Assembly: GCF_000219725.1 (NCBI RefSeq) | Contig: NC_015732.1 | Span: 1,302,001 to 1,366,000 of the forward strand | DNA length: 64,000 nt | Direction: 5' to 3' | Source: Gracilinema caldarium DSM 7334 | Lineage (GTDB): Bacteria > Spirochaetota > Spirochaetia > Treponematales > Breznakiellaceae | In this document: positions 8,367 to 18,149 of the stretch, one piece after another | Layout of the letters: each line of letters begins with the position of its first letter | Position numbering within the stretch: position 1 is the first letter of the stretch | Made by a program: the position numbers and the translations under genes | Notes under the pieces: generated by a model | Seen by the model: the letters and a program-made list of their open reading frames with translations, nothing else | What the model was told of the DNA's origin: nothing | The model's database searches: none

Positions 8367-10834
8367 TGATGAATGAACGAAGCCTGCGTTTACTAGAGTT
8401 TGATGAAATTCGCAGCCGGGTCGCATCCCGCGCTTTAAGCGATGAAGCGGCCCAGCACATTCTCTCCGACTTCCCACAGCTTAATACCCTTGAAGTGAAA
8501 ACCCTCAAGGGCCTTGTAGTCGAACTACATGATACGTATAGCCGGCCTGTAGAAGAACCCCGGGAATATCTGCCTACCATTGGTCCTGTAGTCGAAAAGC
8601 TAAAGGTCGAAGGCACTTCCCTCGATATGGATGAAGCCTACGCCCTTGGACTCTTTATACAGCGAAGCCGGCATCTTATTCAATGGCTTAAGGGGTCAAA
8701 ATCCAATCGTGCAGCTCAATCTGAAATGTCCGAAAGTCCGCTTCAGAGCCTCCTTACGGCATTACCGGATTGTACCCCTGTAGAAACAGAAATCTTTTCT
8801 ATACTCGACAGGGATGGAAATCTTAGAGATTTGCCTGAACTGCGGGAAATTCGAAGCAGATTACAATCCCTGCATAAGGAACTGGATGTCATTACCAGCC
8901 GTTACACCACCAACGAAGAAAGTCGTAAAATGCTACAATCTGAGGTCCCCTCCCAGCGGGATGGACGGATTGTACTGGCAGTTAAGGCAAATTTTAAGGG
9001 TCGGATTAAGGGGATTGTCCATGAGGTTTCCAGTACGGGGCAGACTATTTTTATTGAACCCGAAGATATCATCGAGAAGAACAATGAAATTGTTGTTCAG
9101 GAACAGCGGCTCGCTGCTGAGGTTGCCCGTATTCTACGGGAACTGACGAGCCGTATAGCGGTACATCGGGAATCGTTAGTAGCATTTCATACCCAGATTA
9201 TCTATTTAGAAACCCTTCGGGCCCGTTCTCGTTATAGCTGGGAATCTCGCGGAACCTTTGCAATCGATATAACCGGTGAACATCAGGGCCCCTTACAGAT
9301 TATTCAGGGGCGACATCCTCTTTTAGGGAGCAAGGCAGTTCCCATTGATCTTTCCATGGACAGTGAAACTCGAACGGTTATTATTACGGGGCCAAACACA
9401 GGTGGTAAAACCGTAACTCTTAAGACCGTCGGGCTCTTTATATTGATGAACCAATTTGGTCTTGCAGTCCCTGCCGCTGAAGGGACATCATTACCCCTGG
9501 TGGATGGAGTTTATGCGGATATTGGCGATGAACAGTCTATAAGCCAATCCTTGTCTACCTTTTCCAGTCACATGACTAATATTGCTTCAATAATTGCTGC
9601 AGCTACTTCCCATAGCCTGGTGCTGCTCGATGAATTAGGTTCAGGAACTGATCCGGAAGAGGGAAGTGCTATTGCTATGGCGTTGCTAGATCATTTTATT
9701 GAAACCGGGGCTCGTGTCCTTGTTACAACCCATCACAGCATTCTAAAAAATTATGGGTATACGAAGCCTAACGTCCAGAATGCCTCGGTCGATTTTGATA
9801 GCAGGACCTTATCCCCCACCTACCACATCATCATGGGGATCCCCGGTGAAAGCAGGGCTCTGGAAATCGCATCGCGAAATGGACTTCCACAGTCTATACT
9901 TGATCGGGCCCGGAGTTATCTTGATGAAGAGCGGACCGATGTGTCAGCCCTCATCATTGGACTTAAGGAAAAACATCGGGAACTGGATAGGGCTGTCCGG
10001 GACAAGGAACAGGAAGAGCGGCGTCTCAGGGAAGAACGACGGAAAGCAGATCTCCGTGAATTGCGGCTCAGGCAAAAAGAATTAGAACTGAAACAGCAGG
10101 GCATGGGAGAATTGAGAACGCTCCTCCTGGAAAGCCGGAAAAAACTGGAAAATTTAGTTCGAGAGATTCGGGAAGGAGAGCTTACCCGGGAGAAAACCCT
10201 GGCGGTCAAGGATTTCATTTCCAGTCTGGAATCGGCAGTGAAGGATGTTGGTTCAACCCTCGAAGCTGAAGCCCTGCAGATCCGGGAAACTGGTGCCCGG
10301 CTTGCATCTGAAGTTGAGAGCGAAGAGTATGTGCGAGACCATAACAAGGGAGTTCTGAAAACAAGGCCAGTAAAGGCTCTCGAATTCCTTCCCGGTGCGG
10401 AGGTTCTCTATGGTCCGGCAAAACGACGGGGTAAGCTGGTCCGTCAGGCTAAAAAAGGATATTGGATAGTAGAACTAGGTGCAATTAAAATGACCTTACC
10501 GGAGACAGAACTCCAGCTCCTGAGTTCACAGAAAAAAACAGAACCTCAAGTGTTTACACAGGTTGATCTCGCCCAAACCGCAGCACCGGCCCTTGCATTA
10601 AATGTGAGGGGGTACCGGCTGGAAGATGCTCTGGAAGCCTTACGTAAGCAAATTGATGGGGCCGCCCTTTCTGGTCTCTATGAGTTCTCGGTTATTCATG
10701 GTAAAGGGGATGGTATATTACAACGGGGGGTTCATGAATATCTAAAACAACATCCCCTTGTGGCCGACTATTATTTTGCCCGTCCTGAAGAAGGCGGGTT
10801 CGGAAAAACCCTTGTTTTCCTGAAACGTTCCTGA
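8366..10834 (+). CDS. mutS2: Endonuclease MutS2 (ribosome rescue / anti-recombination ATPase)
   Basis: The 822-residue protein has the MutS core and clamp without the mismatch-reading domain. It has a Walker A GPNTGGKT (about 341-348), Walker B with LLDELGSGTDPEEG (about 419-432), a long Arg/Glu-rich coiled coil (about 510-640) and a C-terminal Smr domain (about 742-822) with NVRGYR and VIHGKGDG. Family members suppress recombination or split collided ribosomes. Translation begins at GTG 8366 or ATG 8369, sharing one base with the rsgA stop. Confidence 0.97.
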   Translation: MMNERSLRLLEFDEIRSRVASRALSDEAAQHILSDFPQLNTLEVKTLKGLVVELHDTYSRPVEEPREYLPTIGPVVEKLKVEGTSLDMDEAYALGLFIQRSRHLIQWLKGSKSNRAAQSEMSESPLQSLLTALPDCTPVETEIFSILDRDGNLRDLPELREIRSRLQSLHKELDVITSRYTTNEESRKMLQSEVPSQRDGRIVLAVKANFKGRIKGIVHEVSSTGQTIFIEPEDIIEKNNEIVVQEQRLAAEVARILRELTSRIAVHRESLVAFHTQIIYLETLRARSRYSWESRGTFAIDITGEHQGPLQIIQGRHPLLGSKAVPIDLSMDSETRTVIITGPNTGGKTVTLKTVGLFILMNQFGLAVPAAEGTSLPLVDGVYADIGDEQSISQSLSTFSSHMTNIASIIAAATSHSLVLLDELGSGTDPEEGSAIAMALLDHFIETGARVLVTTHHSILKNYGYTKPNVQNASVDFDSRTLSPTYHIIMGIPGESRALEIASRNGLPQSILDRARSYLDEERTDVSALIIGLKEKHRELDRAVRDKEQEERRLREERRKADLRELRLRQKELELKQQGMGELRTLLLESRKKLENLVREIREGELTREKTLAVKDFISSLESAVKDVGSTLEAEALQIRETGARLASEVESEEYVRDHNKGVLKTRPVKALEFLPGAEVLYGPAKRRGKLVRQAKKGYWIVELGAIKMTLPETELQLLSSQKKTEPQVFTQVDLAQTAAPALALNVRGYRLEDALEALRKQIDGAALSGLYEFSVIHGKGDGILQRGVHEYLKQHPLVADYYFARPEEGGFGKTLVFLKRS

Positions 10835-10891
10835 TCGAACAGATACACCGCAGGGCGGGGCAGGGCACTCCTGCACTATGCTGAAGGTATG

Positions 10892-11401
10892 TTAAAAATC
10901 CTCAAGGGGCGCATCGGAATCCATAAACTCTGGAAAGGTATACACAAGGGTGCCTGTTTTTCGGACCCTGAGCTCTGCATACCCCTGGTCCACCAGTTTT
11001 TCCAGGGCCTTTTTGGCTTCATCAATAGAAATGCTACCCTCCAGGGCAAGTTCGCTGGCGGTAACTACACCCTTGTTTTGTTTTGCAAGCCGCAAAATCG
11101 TTCGTTCAATGGAATCCTTGGAAACATAATTGGTTTGGGCGTCCTCTGCATAACGCCAGTTCAAATTTTGTTGTGTGTAGCGGGGGCCATGTATAGAATT
11201 TTGTAATTCAACCCGTAAATTAGCCTCCGCAACCTGGCGGGGCAGTGTAAAGAAATCATATACAGCGCCAAACATGCCTAATCCGCCAGTACACATCCAC
11301 AGAATGCCTGTTGGAATTTTACCCAGATAAAAGCGATGAAATCCCAGGGCTCCAAAACCGGATATAAACCAGAGCATGTATGCAATAAAAAGATTGTACA
11401 C
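10892..11401 (-). CDS. TM2-domain membrane protein with winged-helix-like C-terminal domain
   Basis: The GTG start at 11401 has a strong GGGAGG five bases upstream. Residues 1-60 hold two hydrophobic segments joined by GALGFHRFYLGK, the TM2 signature (Gly-Phe-His-Arg-Phe-Tyr-Leu-Gly). Residues about 100-165 read as a three-helix, two-strand unit (IERTILRLAKQNKG, ISIDEAKKALEKLVDQGYAEL, TLVYTFPEF), close to a winged helix. The protein is thus a membrane-tethered possible DNA- or protein-binding module of unknown role. It lies 23 bp downstream of fapA on the same strand. Confidence 0.85.
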   Translation of the reverse strand: MYNLFIAYMLWFISGFGALGFHRFYLGKIPTGILWMCTGGLGMFGAVYDFFTLPRQVAEANLRVELQNSIHGPRYTQQNLNWRYAEDAQTNYVSKDSIERTILRLAKQNKGVVTASELALEGSISIDEAKKALEKLVDQGYAELRVRKTGTLVYTFPEFMDSDAPLEDF

Positions 11402-11424
11402 CGGTGCCTCCCGTTACAAACATA

Positions 11425-12867
11425 TCATTTTATTGCATCCCAGACAAGTTTTCCCTGAGCCTTATCCAAATGGATCTGTACTTTTCGGATGGGCTTATCG
11501 ATAAAGAGGGCTACGTGGCAAATTTCGATGAGGGTTCCTTTCGCAATTTCACCTAGGCAGCTGACCGATGCATTTTCATCAGCGTTCAATTTTGGTAGCA
11601 GATCAGTGAGCTTATTCGAAATAAGGAGCATCTGTGCATCAATCTGTTTTTTGAAGTCTTCGAGTTTTTGTTTTTTCCCAGCTTCCAGTGAAGCATCTTG
11701 CAGTAATTTTTGCAGCTTTTCCCTTTTTTGACTTAAAACCCTGAATTGTTCATTAAGTTTGTCCAGTTCCTGTTGAACCGTAAAATCTACCCCGCAATGA
11801 ATCCGGGTTGTTTTTCCTGTTTCTGAACCGATACTGGCTGCCTTTAAACCATGGATGGTAAAAATCTCTCCGCCGATGATTCTTCCCTTGTCCCCAAGGT
11901 CCAAAGCATCCAACGTATAGATGGTGGAATTCACAATAGCACTGCTCACCTGAATAGGCCCGCGGGAAGCAAGCCGACAGTTCTGGATGAACTTTGCCTT
12001 GACCATCCCTCCAACCTTAATCGTATTTTGTCCTCTTCCGATGATGCCTCCTGCAACAATTAAATCTTTTTTAGCAATCACATCGGTAGCATCAAAGGTT
12101 TGCTTGGCTATGATAGAGGCTCCTGAATACACTTTAAAGCCATCGGCTACATTCCCATCTAGAATGACGTCTCCGGGAAATATGATGTGTCCCGTACCAT
12201 AGCCTACTGAGCCTTTAACCTCAAGAATTTCATCAACAATCAATTCATGGTCGTTTATAACAAGCCTGCCGTCACAGGCTGCTAGAATAGCATCCTCGGT
12301 TTTTATGGTGTTTTTTCCCGCTGTGTAGGTTTCATGCCGTTGAATTGGTGCTGGAATTATCACTCCCTGGATGGTTTTCCCTTCTATACCGGTGATTCGT
12401 TCCTTCCGGTGGGCTAATTGCTGATTCTTTTTAACAACAATATAGGATGCGATGCTCCGGTAGTCGATTCTCTGGGCGTCCTTATCGATTGTTTTTGCTG
12501 CTGACTGCAAAGTATCTTCCAATTCATAATATTCGGGAATTTCAGCGGTAGGATTGTCACCCTTTGCAATGAGGACGTCCTTAATCACTTTATGGTTCAG
12601 ATTGCACTCTAGGGCTGCTTCCTGTATAGCGTTCCAATCTACCCCATAGGAAATTTGCAGGGTATCAAGCATAGAAGCGATGTAGTCAGGTGTTAACGGT
12701 TTGCCATCTCCAATGGGCGGATAAAAATCGGCCCGGGCACTCAACTTAGCTTCATCGATGGTAATGATGATTTTCCCATCATGTTCATGCTGGCCCGTGA
12801 TCGTGGTCTTCTCAGGTCCCACTTGAGGTTTTTCTTCTCTTTTGCTAGTATCCTCTTCCCGTTCCAT
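11425..12867 (-). CDS. FapA family protein (DUF342)
   Basis: The 480-residue protein matches the FapA/DUF342 layout. An N-terminal alpha/beta region is followed by a right-handed beta-helix of Gly- and Val-rich turns (about 200-345, for example KGSVGYGTGHI, VAGGIIGRGQNTIKVGG), then a coiled coil (about 357-420) and a short beta C-terminus. Members are linked to flagellar assembly or polar localisation in Vibrio and to polymer or cell-surface functions in Firmicutes; the role here is open. It heads a two-gene unit with the TM2 gene and is divergent from argR. Confidence 0.88.
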   Translation of the reverse strand: MEREEDTSKREEKPQVGPEKTTITGQHEHDGKIIITIDEAKLSARADFYPPIGDGKPLTPDYIASMLDTLQISYGVDWNAIQEAALECNLNHKVIKDVLIAKGDNPTAEIPEYYELEDTLQSAAKTIDKDAQRIDYRSIASYIVVKKNQQLAHRKERITGIEGKTIQGVIIPAPIQRHETYTAGKNTIKTEDAILAACDGRLVINDHELIVDEILEVKGSVGYGTGHIIFPGDVILDGNVADGFKVYSGASIIAKQTFDATDVIAKKDLIVAGGIIGRGQNTIKVGGMVKAKFIQNCRLASRGPIQVSSAIVNSTIYTLDALDLGDKGRIIGGEIFTIHGLKAASIGSETGKTTRIHCGVDFTVQQELDKLNEQFRVLSQKREKLQKLLQDASLEAGKKQKLEDFKKQIDAQMLLISNKLTDLLPKLNADENASVSCLGEIAKGTLIEICHVALFIDKPIRKVQIHLDKAQGKLVWDAIK

Positions 12868-12940
12868 GGATATTATTATTACATCTTTCGGCAGGAATGC
12901 GAACTTTTGTTACACAAATTCATGTACTATCGAAAAGGGC

Positions 12941-12969
12941 TTGCACATTTACCCGCAACAATGTATCTT
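12941..12969 (+). promoter_or_regulatory. Putative argR promoter
   Basis: TTGCAC (12941-12946) and TATCTT (12964-12969) are 17 bp apart. A TATAAT also occurs at 12985-12990 but without a good -35. The inverted repeat at 12960-12977 would cover the first -10. Confidence 0.4.
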
Positions 12970-12977
12970 TATACATA
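12960..12977 (+). promoter_or_regulatory. Putative ARG box (ArgR operator)
   Basis: The 18-bp site contains a perfect inverted repeat, ATGTAT-CTTT-ATACAT, and agrees with the ARG-box pattern WNTGAATWWWWATTCANW at 15 of 18 positions. It lies 40 bp before the argR start and over a candidate -10 element, so ArgR bound here would block its own transcription. Operator identity is inferred from position and sequence. Confidence 0.6.
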
Positions 12978-13016
12978 GAATTAGTATAATTATTCGGTAA
13001 CGAAGCGGAGAAATCG

Positions 13017-13490
13017 GTGAAAGAACGACTGGCCCGTCTGAAAGCAATTCGTAAATTGATAAAAACCTATCGAATAGAATCACAGGAAATCCTCCTCGGT
13101 CATCTTCAGAAAGAAGGTTTCATGGTTACCCAGGCTACCCTGTCCAGGGATTTAAAACTTCTCAAGGTTGGAAAAATTTCTGATGGACATAATGGCTATG
13201 TGTACACCCTGCCCGGTGAAGATGACCGGCAGGAGCATGAACGTACCTATGTACATGATTTTCTTCGGGGCTATGTGTCTATCGATTGGTCAGGAAATAT
13301 GGTGGTTATTCGAACCTATAGCGGGCACTCTGACTCTGTTGCCCTGGCGGTGGACAATCTTGCTCTGGATGATGTGCTGGGAACCATTGCAGGCCGGGAT
13401 AATACGGTCTTTGTCTGCCTTCGTGAGGGTATAACCGGTGAAGATTTTATGGCTCAGATGAGAGAAAAAATACCTGAACTAGAAGATTAA
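13017..13490 (+). CDS. argR: Arginine repressor
   Basis: The 157-residue ArgR-family protein has an N-terminal winged helix with SQEILLGHLQKEGF and TQATLSRDLKLL (the Ser-Arg recognition helix), and a C-terminal arginine-binding/trimerisation domain ending with LGTIAGRDNTVFVCL, close to the family GTIAGDDT loop. Translation starts at GTG with AGCGGAG upstream. No arginine pathway gene is in the window. The next gene, pgi, begins 11 bp downstream, so pgi may be read from the same ArgR-controlled promoter. Confidence 0.93.
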   Translation: MKERLARLKAIRKLIKTYRIESQEILLGHLQKEGFMVTQATLSRDLKLLKVGKISDGHNGYVYTLPGEDDRQEHERTYVHDFLRGYVSIDWSGNMVVIRTYSGHSDSVALAVDNLALDDVLGTIAGRDNTVFVCLREGITGEDFMAQMREKIPELED

Positions 13491-13501
13491 GAGGAGTTTG
13501 T

Positions 13502-15085
13502 ATGGTACAGTTTACTAATCTTGATGCAACAGAAGCGTATAAAAAACTGCTCGCTTTGGCGCCCCACGGGAAGTCCTTTAATTTTAAGCAGGAACTACAG
13601 GCTGAACGGGTTAAGGCCTATCAGGTCCCCATGGCTGGGGGGCTCACCTATTCCTATGCCGCAAAAGCGGTGGATGAATCGATTTTGAAGGTTCTTCAGG
13701 AACTTGCGGATGAACAGGAACTGGTTGCAAAATACAAGCTCCTCCTCGATGGGGAAGTGATGAACACCGGTGAAAAGCGAAAAGTGCTTCACCACCTTGT
13801 TCGGGGTCAGCTTGGCCAAAAGGTACTGCATGAAGGCAAGGATCTGGGTGCTTTTTATGCCCAGGAGTTACAGCGTTTCTGTGCCTTTGCTGAAAAGGTT
13901 CATCAAGGTCACTACCGTGGTACGAAGGGGACAGCCTTTGATACGGTCGTGCAGATTGGTATCGGCGGATCCGATCTTGGTCCCCGGGCTCTGTATCTTG
14001 CCTTAGAAAATTGGGCAGATAGGCAGGGCAAACGGAACATGAAGGCCGCCTTTATTTCCAACGTGGATCCCGATGATGGTTCCCAGGTGCTTTCTGGTTT
14101 AAATCTGGAAAGCACCCTCTTTGTACTGGTCTCTAAAAGCGGTATTACCCAGGAAACCCTGGCAAATGAACTCTTTGTCAAGGCAAAATTGCGTGCTGCG
14201 GGCCTGGATCCTGCCAAGCATATGGTAGCTGTCACCAGTGAAACCAGTCCCTTAGCTCATAACAGCGAGTACCTTGATTCATTTTATATTGATGACTTTA
14301 TCGGAGGCCGGTATTCCTCCACCTCTGCTGTAGGGGGCGTCATTCTTTCGCTGGCCTTTGGTCCTGAGACCTTTAAGGCGATCCTTTCCGGTGCCCATGA
14401 GGCAGATACAACCGCCCTTGAAAGGGATATTCGCAAAAATCCTGCTCTCCTCGATGCCCTGATTGGTGTTTGGGAACGAAACATGCTGGATTATCCTTCG
14501 ACTGCAATTTTACCCTACAGCCAGGCCCTATCTCGTTTCCCTGCCCATCTTCAGCAGCTGGATATGGAATCGAACGGTAAAAGGGTAAATCGTTTCGGAG
14601 AAGTGCTCAATTATGCTACGGGACCGGTGGTATTCGGCGAACCCGGTACCAATGGCCAGCATTCGTTCTATCAGCTCCTGCACCAGGGTACCGATATAGT
14701 TCCCCTGCAGTTTATTGGTTTTGCAGAGAGCCAGCGGAAGGACGATGTAGAGGTTGATGGCTCTACGAGCCAGAACAAGCTCAAAGCAAACCTCATTGCC
14801 CAAATTGTAGCCTTTGCCAAGGGTAAGGACGATCAGAATAAAAACAAGGAATTCCCTGGCGGCAGGCCCTCAAGTCTTATCTATGGGAAGACCCTCACAC
14901 CTGAGGCTTTGGGAGCCCTCTTGGCTCATTTTGAGAATAAGGTTATGTTCCAGGGTTTTATCTGGAATCTGAATAGTTTTGATCAGGAAGGTGTTCAGCT
15001 TGGCAAGGTGCTTACCAAGCAGGTTCTGGCAAAGAACTCTGGGGACAGTGCCCTTGAGGCCTATGCAGCATTGCTTTCAATTTAA
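13502..15085 (+). CDS. pgi: Glucose-6-phosphate isomerase
   Basis: The enzyme converts glucose 6-phosphate to fructose 6-phosphate. The 527-residue protein shows GIGGSDLGPRA (about 152-162), SKSGITQETLAN (about 211-222), GGRYSSTSAVG, and the late GTNGQHSFYQLLHQGT segment with the catalytic His/Lys region. The ATG has AAGAGGAG nine bases upstream. A strong terminator follows, so argR-pgi is likely one transcription unit. Confidence 0.97.
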   Translation: MVQFTNLDATEAYKKLLALAPHGKSFNFKQELQAERVKAYQVPMAGGLTYSYAAKAVDESILKVLQELADEQELVAKYKLLLDGEVMNTGEKRKVLHHLVRGQLGQKVLHEGKDLGAFYAQELQRFCAFAEKVHQGHYRGTKGTAFDTVVQIGIGGSDLGPRALYLALENWADRQGKRNMKAAFISNVDPDDGSQVLSGLNLESTLFVLVSKSGITQETLANELFVKAKLRAAGLDPAKHMVAVTSETSPLAHNSEYLDSFYIDDFIGGRYSSTSAVGGVILSLAFGPETFKAILSGAHEADTTALERDIRKNPALLDALIGVWERNMLDYPSTAILPYSQALSRFPAHLQQLDMESNGKRVNRFGEVLNYATGPVVFGEPGTNGQHSFYQLLHQGTDIVPLQFIGFAESQRKDDVEVDGSTSQNKLKANLIAQIVAFAKGKDDQNKNKEFPGGRPSSLIYGKTLTPEALGALLAHFENKVMFQGFIWNLNSFDQEGVQLGKVLTKQVLAKNSGDSALEAYAALLSI

Positions 15086-15162
15086 AGCATTTATACCGTA
15101 TTTTTTTGAGGGCTGTTTAAGTTAAAACACTGCTCTCAATAGCCGACCTATGATGGTTGCTA

Positions 15163-15198
15163 AGCTGTCCAGGGATTCAATCTGGACAGTTTTTTTTT
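15163..15198 (+). terminator. Rho-independent terminator after pgi
   Basis: CTGTCCAG (15165-15172) pairs with CTGGACAG (15182-15189) around a 9-base loop and is followed by nine T. Flanking A-T pairs extend the stem. Confidence 0.93.
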
Positions 15199-15246
15199 GC
15201 ATAATCCTATTGGTGGAACTATACTTTTACTTAATGAGAGGTTCCT

Positions 15247-17085
15247 ATGAAGAATGATCGCCGAGTGAGTATTGCTGTTAGACTGATCGGGCTTATTTCA
15301 TTACTATTGGTCGTCGCAATCTTAGCAATTTCGACCCTGGTGTATGTGCTCTTTAAGAATAACCTTGACAAGGAATTGCAGGACAAGTCGCTACTTACCA
15401 TCAGACTTATCGAACAGGAAATTAACACATGGATGGAAGGAAAACGGGCACTTCTGTATAACCTGGAGCCTGTATTTGCCTATGGGAATCTGAATGAGGC
15501 TACTTCGATTTCTGTGCTGAAGGCTTTAAAAAAGGCGGATCCGGATCTTTCATCAATCTTTTTAATGGATATGGTACCTTATAAGAATGGAGGCTTTGTT
15601 TATGAGGCGACGGGCTGGAAACCTCCGGCGGATTATGATCAACTCTCGAGGCCCTGGTTCCAGCAGGCCCTAGCCGCAACAGGTGTAACATTTACCGAGC
15701 CCTATCTGGACCTTATTACGGGGAAACTGGTTGTAACCGCTGCATTAAAAATAAAATATCCTAATGACAGAGATTTAGGTGTTCTTGGTCTTGATATGGT
15801 TATTGATCAGGTTTCTACCATAATTGGTTCAAAAAAAGTTTCCGATCATGGAAAAAGCTATTTAGTGAACAAGGATGGGGTCTTTATTACCCACGAAAAG
15901 AGCGAGGAGGTATTAAAGAGCAACCTGTTTGATGCGACTGGACTTGCTTCATTCAAACAAAATGTCCTATCAAAAGACGAATGGTATGGTTTAAATACGA
16001 AGACTGGTACCTATCTTACGTCCTGTATTGTTCCGGGGACTACCTGGCGGATTGTCAGTTTCGGCCCCCTTTCGGACATTTATTATATATTAACCCGATT
16101 CTCCCTCCTCCTGGTTCTCGTAAGCGTACTGGGTTTAATAATTTCATTTATTCTTACCCTCCTTATTGCCCGGTCTTTTACCCGGCCCATTCTTAAGGCT
16201 GCCGACTATGCCTCCGAAATTGCTCAGGGGCATTTGTTTATCACTGTCGATGAAGCATCTCTGCGGAGGGGCGACGAGATAGGAGATCTGGCCCGGTCCA
16301 TGGAAACCATGAAGGACAATTTGGTCCGTATCATCGGCGGTATCAGGGAATCGACGAAACAGGTTGCTTCAGGAAGTGGAGAAATCAGTAATACGGCACA
16401 GGAATTGAGCCAAGGGGCAACTGAGCAGGCTTCGAGTGCCGAGGAAATTTCTTCTTCCATGGAACAGATGAATTCAACGGTGCGTCAGAATGCGGATAAC
16501 TCTATGCAGACCGAAGCAATTGCTCAGCGCACTGCTCAGGATGCCCAGAATGGTGGTGAGGCGGTACAGCGGACCGTACAGGCCATGAAACAGATTGCGG
16601 AAAAAATCGGGATTATCGAAGAAATCGCCCGGCAGACCAACTTGCTTGCTTTAAATGCAGCCATAGAAGCAGCCCGGGCGGGTGAATCAGGGAAGGGTTT
16701 TGCCGTTGTTGCCGGTGAAGTTCGAAAGCTTGCAGAACGGAGCCAGCAGGCTGCTGCAGAAATCAGTGCTCTGTCGCAAAAAAGTGTGGCTACCGCCGAT
16801 GAAGCTGGAGTAGTCATCAGCCGGATTGTTCCGGATATCCGGAAGACCGCCGAACTGGTTCAGGAAATCAGCGCTTCCAGCCGGGAACAGAACAGCGGTA
16901 TTGAACAGATTAATAAGGCCATACTACAGCTGGACCAGGTTATTCAGCATAATGCAGCAGCATCGGAAGAGCTTGCTTCCATGGCAGAAGAGTTATCAGC
17001 CCAATCCAGACAGCTCGAAGAGGAGATATCCTTCTTTATTACCGAAGCGGCAGCGGCTGAAAAGGCTCTGGTGGTAAAAAAATAA
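15247..17085 (+). CDS. Methyl-accepting chemotaxis protein (Cache sensor type)
   Basis: The 612-residue receptor has TM1 at about 13-35, an extracytoplasmic region (about 36-282) with Cache features ([22 protein letters not shown]), TM2 at about 283-308, a HAMP domain, and a long cytoplasmic signalling coiled coil. The conserved hairpin tip is at about 456-499 ([20 protein letters not shown] and [16 protein letters not shown]). It relays ligand binding to CheA/CheW; the ligand is unknown. The gene stands alone after the pgi terminator, with GAGAGG before the ATG. Confidence 0.95.
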   Translation: MKNDRRVSIAVRLIGLISLLLVVAILAISTLVYVLFKNNLDKELQDKSLLTIRLIEQEINTWMEGKRALLYNLEPVFAYGNLNEATSISVLKALKKADPDLSSIFLMDMVPYKNGGFVYEATGWKPPADYDQLSRPWFQQALAATGVTFTEPYLDLITGKLVVTAALKIKYPNDRDLGVLGLDMVIDQVSTIIGSKKVSDHGKSYLVNKDGVFITHEKSEEVLKSNLFDATGLASFKQNVLSKDEWYGLNTKTGTYLTSCIVPGTTWRIVSFGPLSDIYYILTRFSLLLVLVSVLGLIISFILTLLIARSFTRPILKAADYASEIAQGHLFITVDEASLRRGDEIGDLARSMETMKDNLVRIIGGIRESTKQVASGSGEISNTAQELSQGATEQASSAEEISSSMEQMNSTVRQNADNSMQTEAIAQRTAQDAQNGGEAVQRTVQAMKQIAEKIGIIEEIARQTNLLALNAAIEAARAGESGKGFAVVAGEVRKLAERSQQAAAEISALSQKSVATADEAGVVISRIVPDIRKTAELVQEISASSREQNSGIEQINKAILQLDQVIQHNAAASEELASMAEELSAQSRQLEEEISFFITEAAAAEKALVVKK

Positions 17086-17250
17086 AACAGAGCGATTCTC
17101 TCTTGGCCGAAAGCTGGGCCGTTTCGTCGAAGCGGTGTGGGCGGGAATAGGAATAGGACTGTCGCATTAACAGGCAGCCGAACAGAGCCGTTATGTTGGC
17201 GGGAAACTACCAGAAGGGCCCCTAGGTTGGGATGAGAACGAGAAGAAACC

Positions 17251-18144
17251 TTAGAGGGATGAAGCTCCGCAAAGGGCGCAGGCAAGAGCTGGAATAAGGT
17301 CAAAACCTTCCCTGGTAAGGGTTTCCCGTGTATCCTCAGGGGAGTTCATGAGCTGCCAAGTCTTAATAAGGGGTTGTACAGTGGTTCCGCTTCGATGCTG
17401 TAAAAGTAGCTGTGCTTCATCTTCAGGTAAAATGGTTATGGTCTGGGCTGTAAGTCCTGCGGTCAGAAAACCTAGATCATCGGAAAAGGGTGTCGGTGCA
17501 AGCAGTACTTTTCTCATGTTGAGTGAACGGGCAATAGTAAGGGCTTGGGTCCTCAGTTTTCTGGTTTGGGTAATTCGGTCAGCTAGTGCATTCGATTCAG
17601 TATGTTTTGCAAGCATTTCCAGGGCGGTTGAAAATATGAGGGTATCCCCCCTCCCACAGGCATCGAAAATATAACAGTGAGCTTTATTTAGGCCGATTGA
17701 TATAAAGCCCTGGGCCAAATAGAAGGAACCCTGGGACGTTATTGATGAACCTCTTGCTCGTTCTTCCTTGTCAGTAAACAGAATATACCAGTTGGGAATA
17801 TGTGCCTGGTATAATAATTTGGCTGCCAAAATAAGTTGAAGTACCGCTGCAGCATTATCGTTAGCACCTGGGCTGCCAGGTACACAATCGTAATGGGCGA
17901 TGAGAACTTTGGGGATTCCTCCCTTATTCGTTGTATGGTGAGCACTAAGAAGTATATGGCGGGTATGGGCCAATGTTATCGATTGGGGCGCGAATTCAGA
18001 TGCTGCAAGGAAGTTCCACAGGATGGTATATCGATCTGCATAGGGTTCAGTGAAACGATGAAAAAATTGCTGTTCTGTTTCATTCATTACAGACTGTATC
18101 GGAAGATATCCTTCTTGACTGAACAGAATGGAAAGGGTATCCAT
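17251..18144 (-). CDS. M28-family zinc peptidase-like protein
   Basis: The 297-residue protein has the M28 aminopeptidase ligands in order: AHYD (His84, Asp86), GANDNAAA with the bridging Asp96, and DKEE (Glu127, Glu128) with the general base. No signal peptide is evident, so it is probably cytoplasmic. The first Met (18144) leaves only five bases to the divergent hslO start. Met20 at 18087 (MNETEQQ) is an alternative that frees promoter space. The peptide specificity is unknown. The 165-bp stretch between it and the MCP gene (17086-17250) shows nothing I can name. Confidence 0.82.
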   Translation of the reverse strand: MDTLSILFSQEGYLPIQSVMNETEQQFFHRFTEPYADRYTILWNFLAASEFAPQSITLAHTRHILLSAHHTTNKGGIPKVLIAHYDCVPGSPGANDNAAAVLQLILAAKLLYQAHIPNWYILFTDKEERARGSSITSQGSFYLAQGFISIGLNKAHCYIFDACGRGDTLIFSTALEMLAKHTESNALADRITQTRKLRTQALTIARSLNMRKVLLAPTPFSDDLGFLTAGLTAQTITILPEDEAQLLLQHRSGTTVQPLIKTWQLMNSPEDTRETLTREGFDLIPALACALCGASSL

Positions 18145-18149
18145 AGGGC

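Noticed and set aside
9916-10347. A 143-codon minus-strand frame rich in Ser and Arg
   Set aside because: Complement of the Glu/Arg-rich coiled coil of mutS2, which creates long open shadow frames.
10860-10874. Hairpin GCAGG-GCACT-CCTGC after mutS2 as terminator
   Set aside because: The stem is only five pairs and no T-run follows.
17086-17250. A structured RNA between the MCP and M28 genes
   Set aside because: I could find no convincing stem with a known motif; the GC-rich bases give only weak, local pairings.
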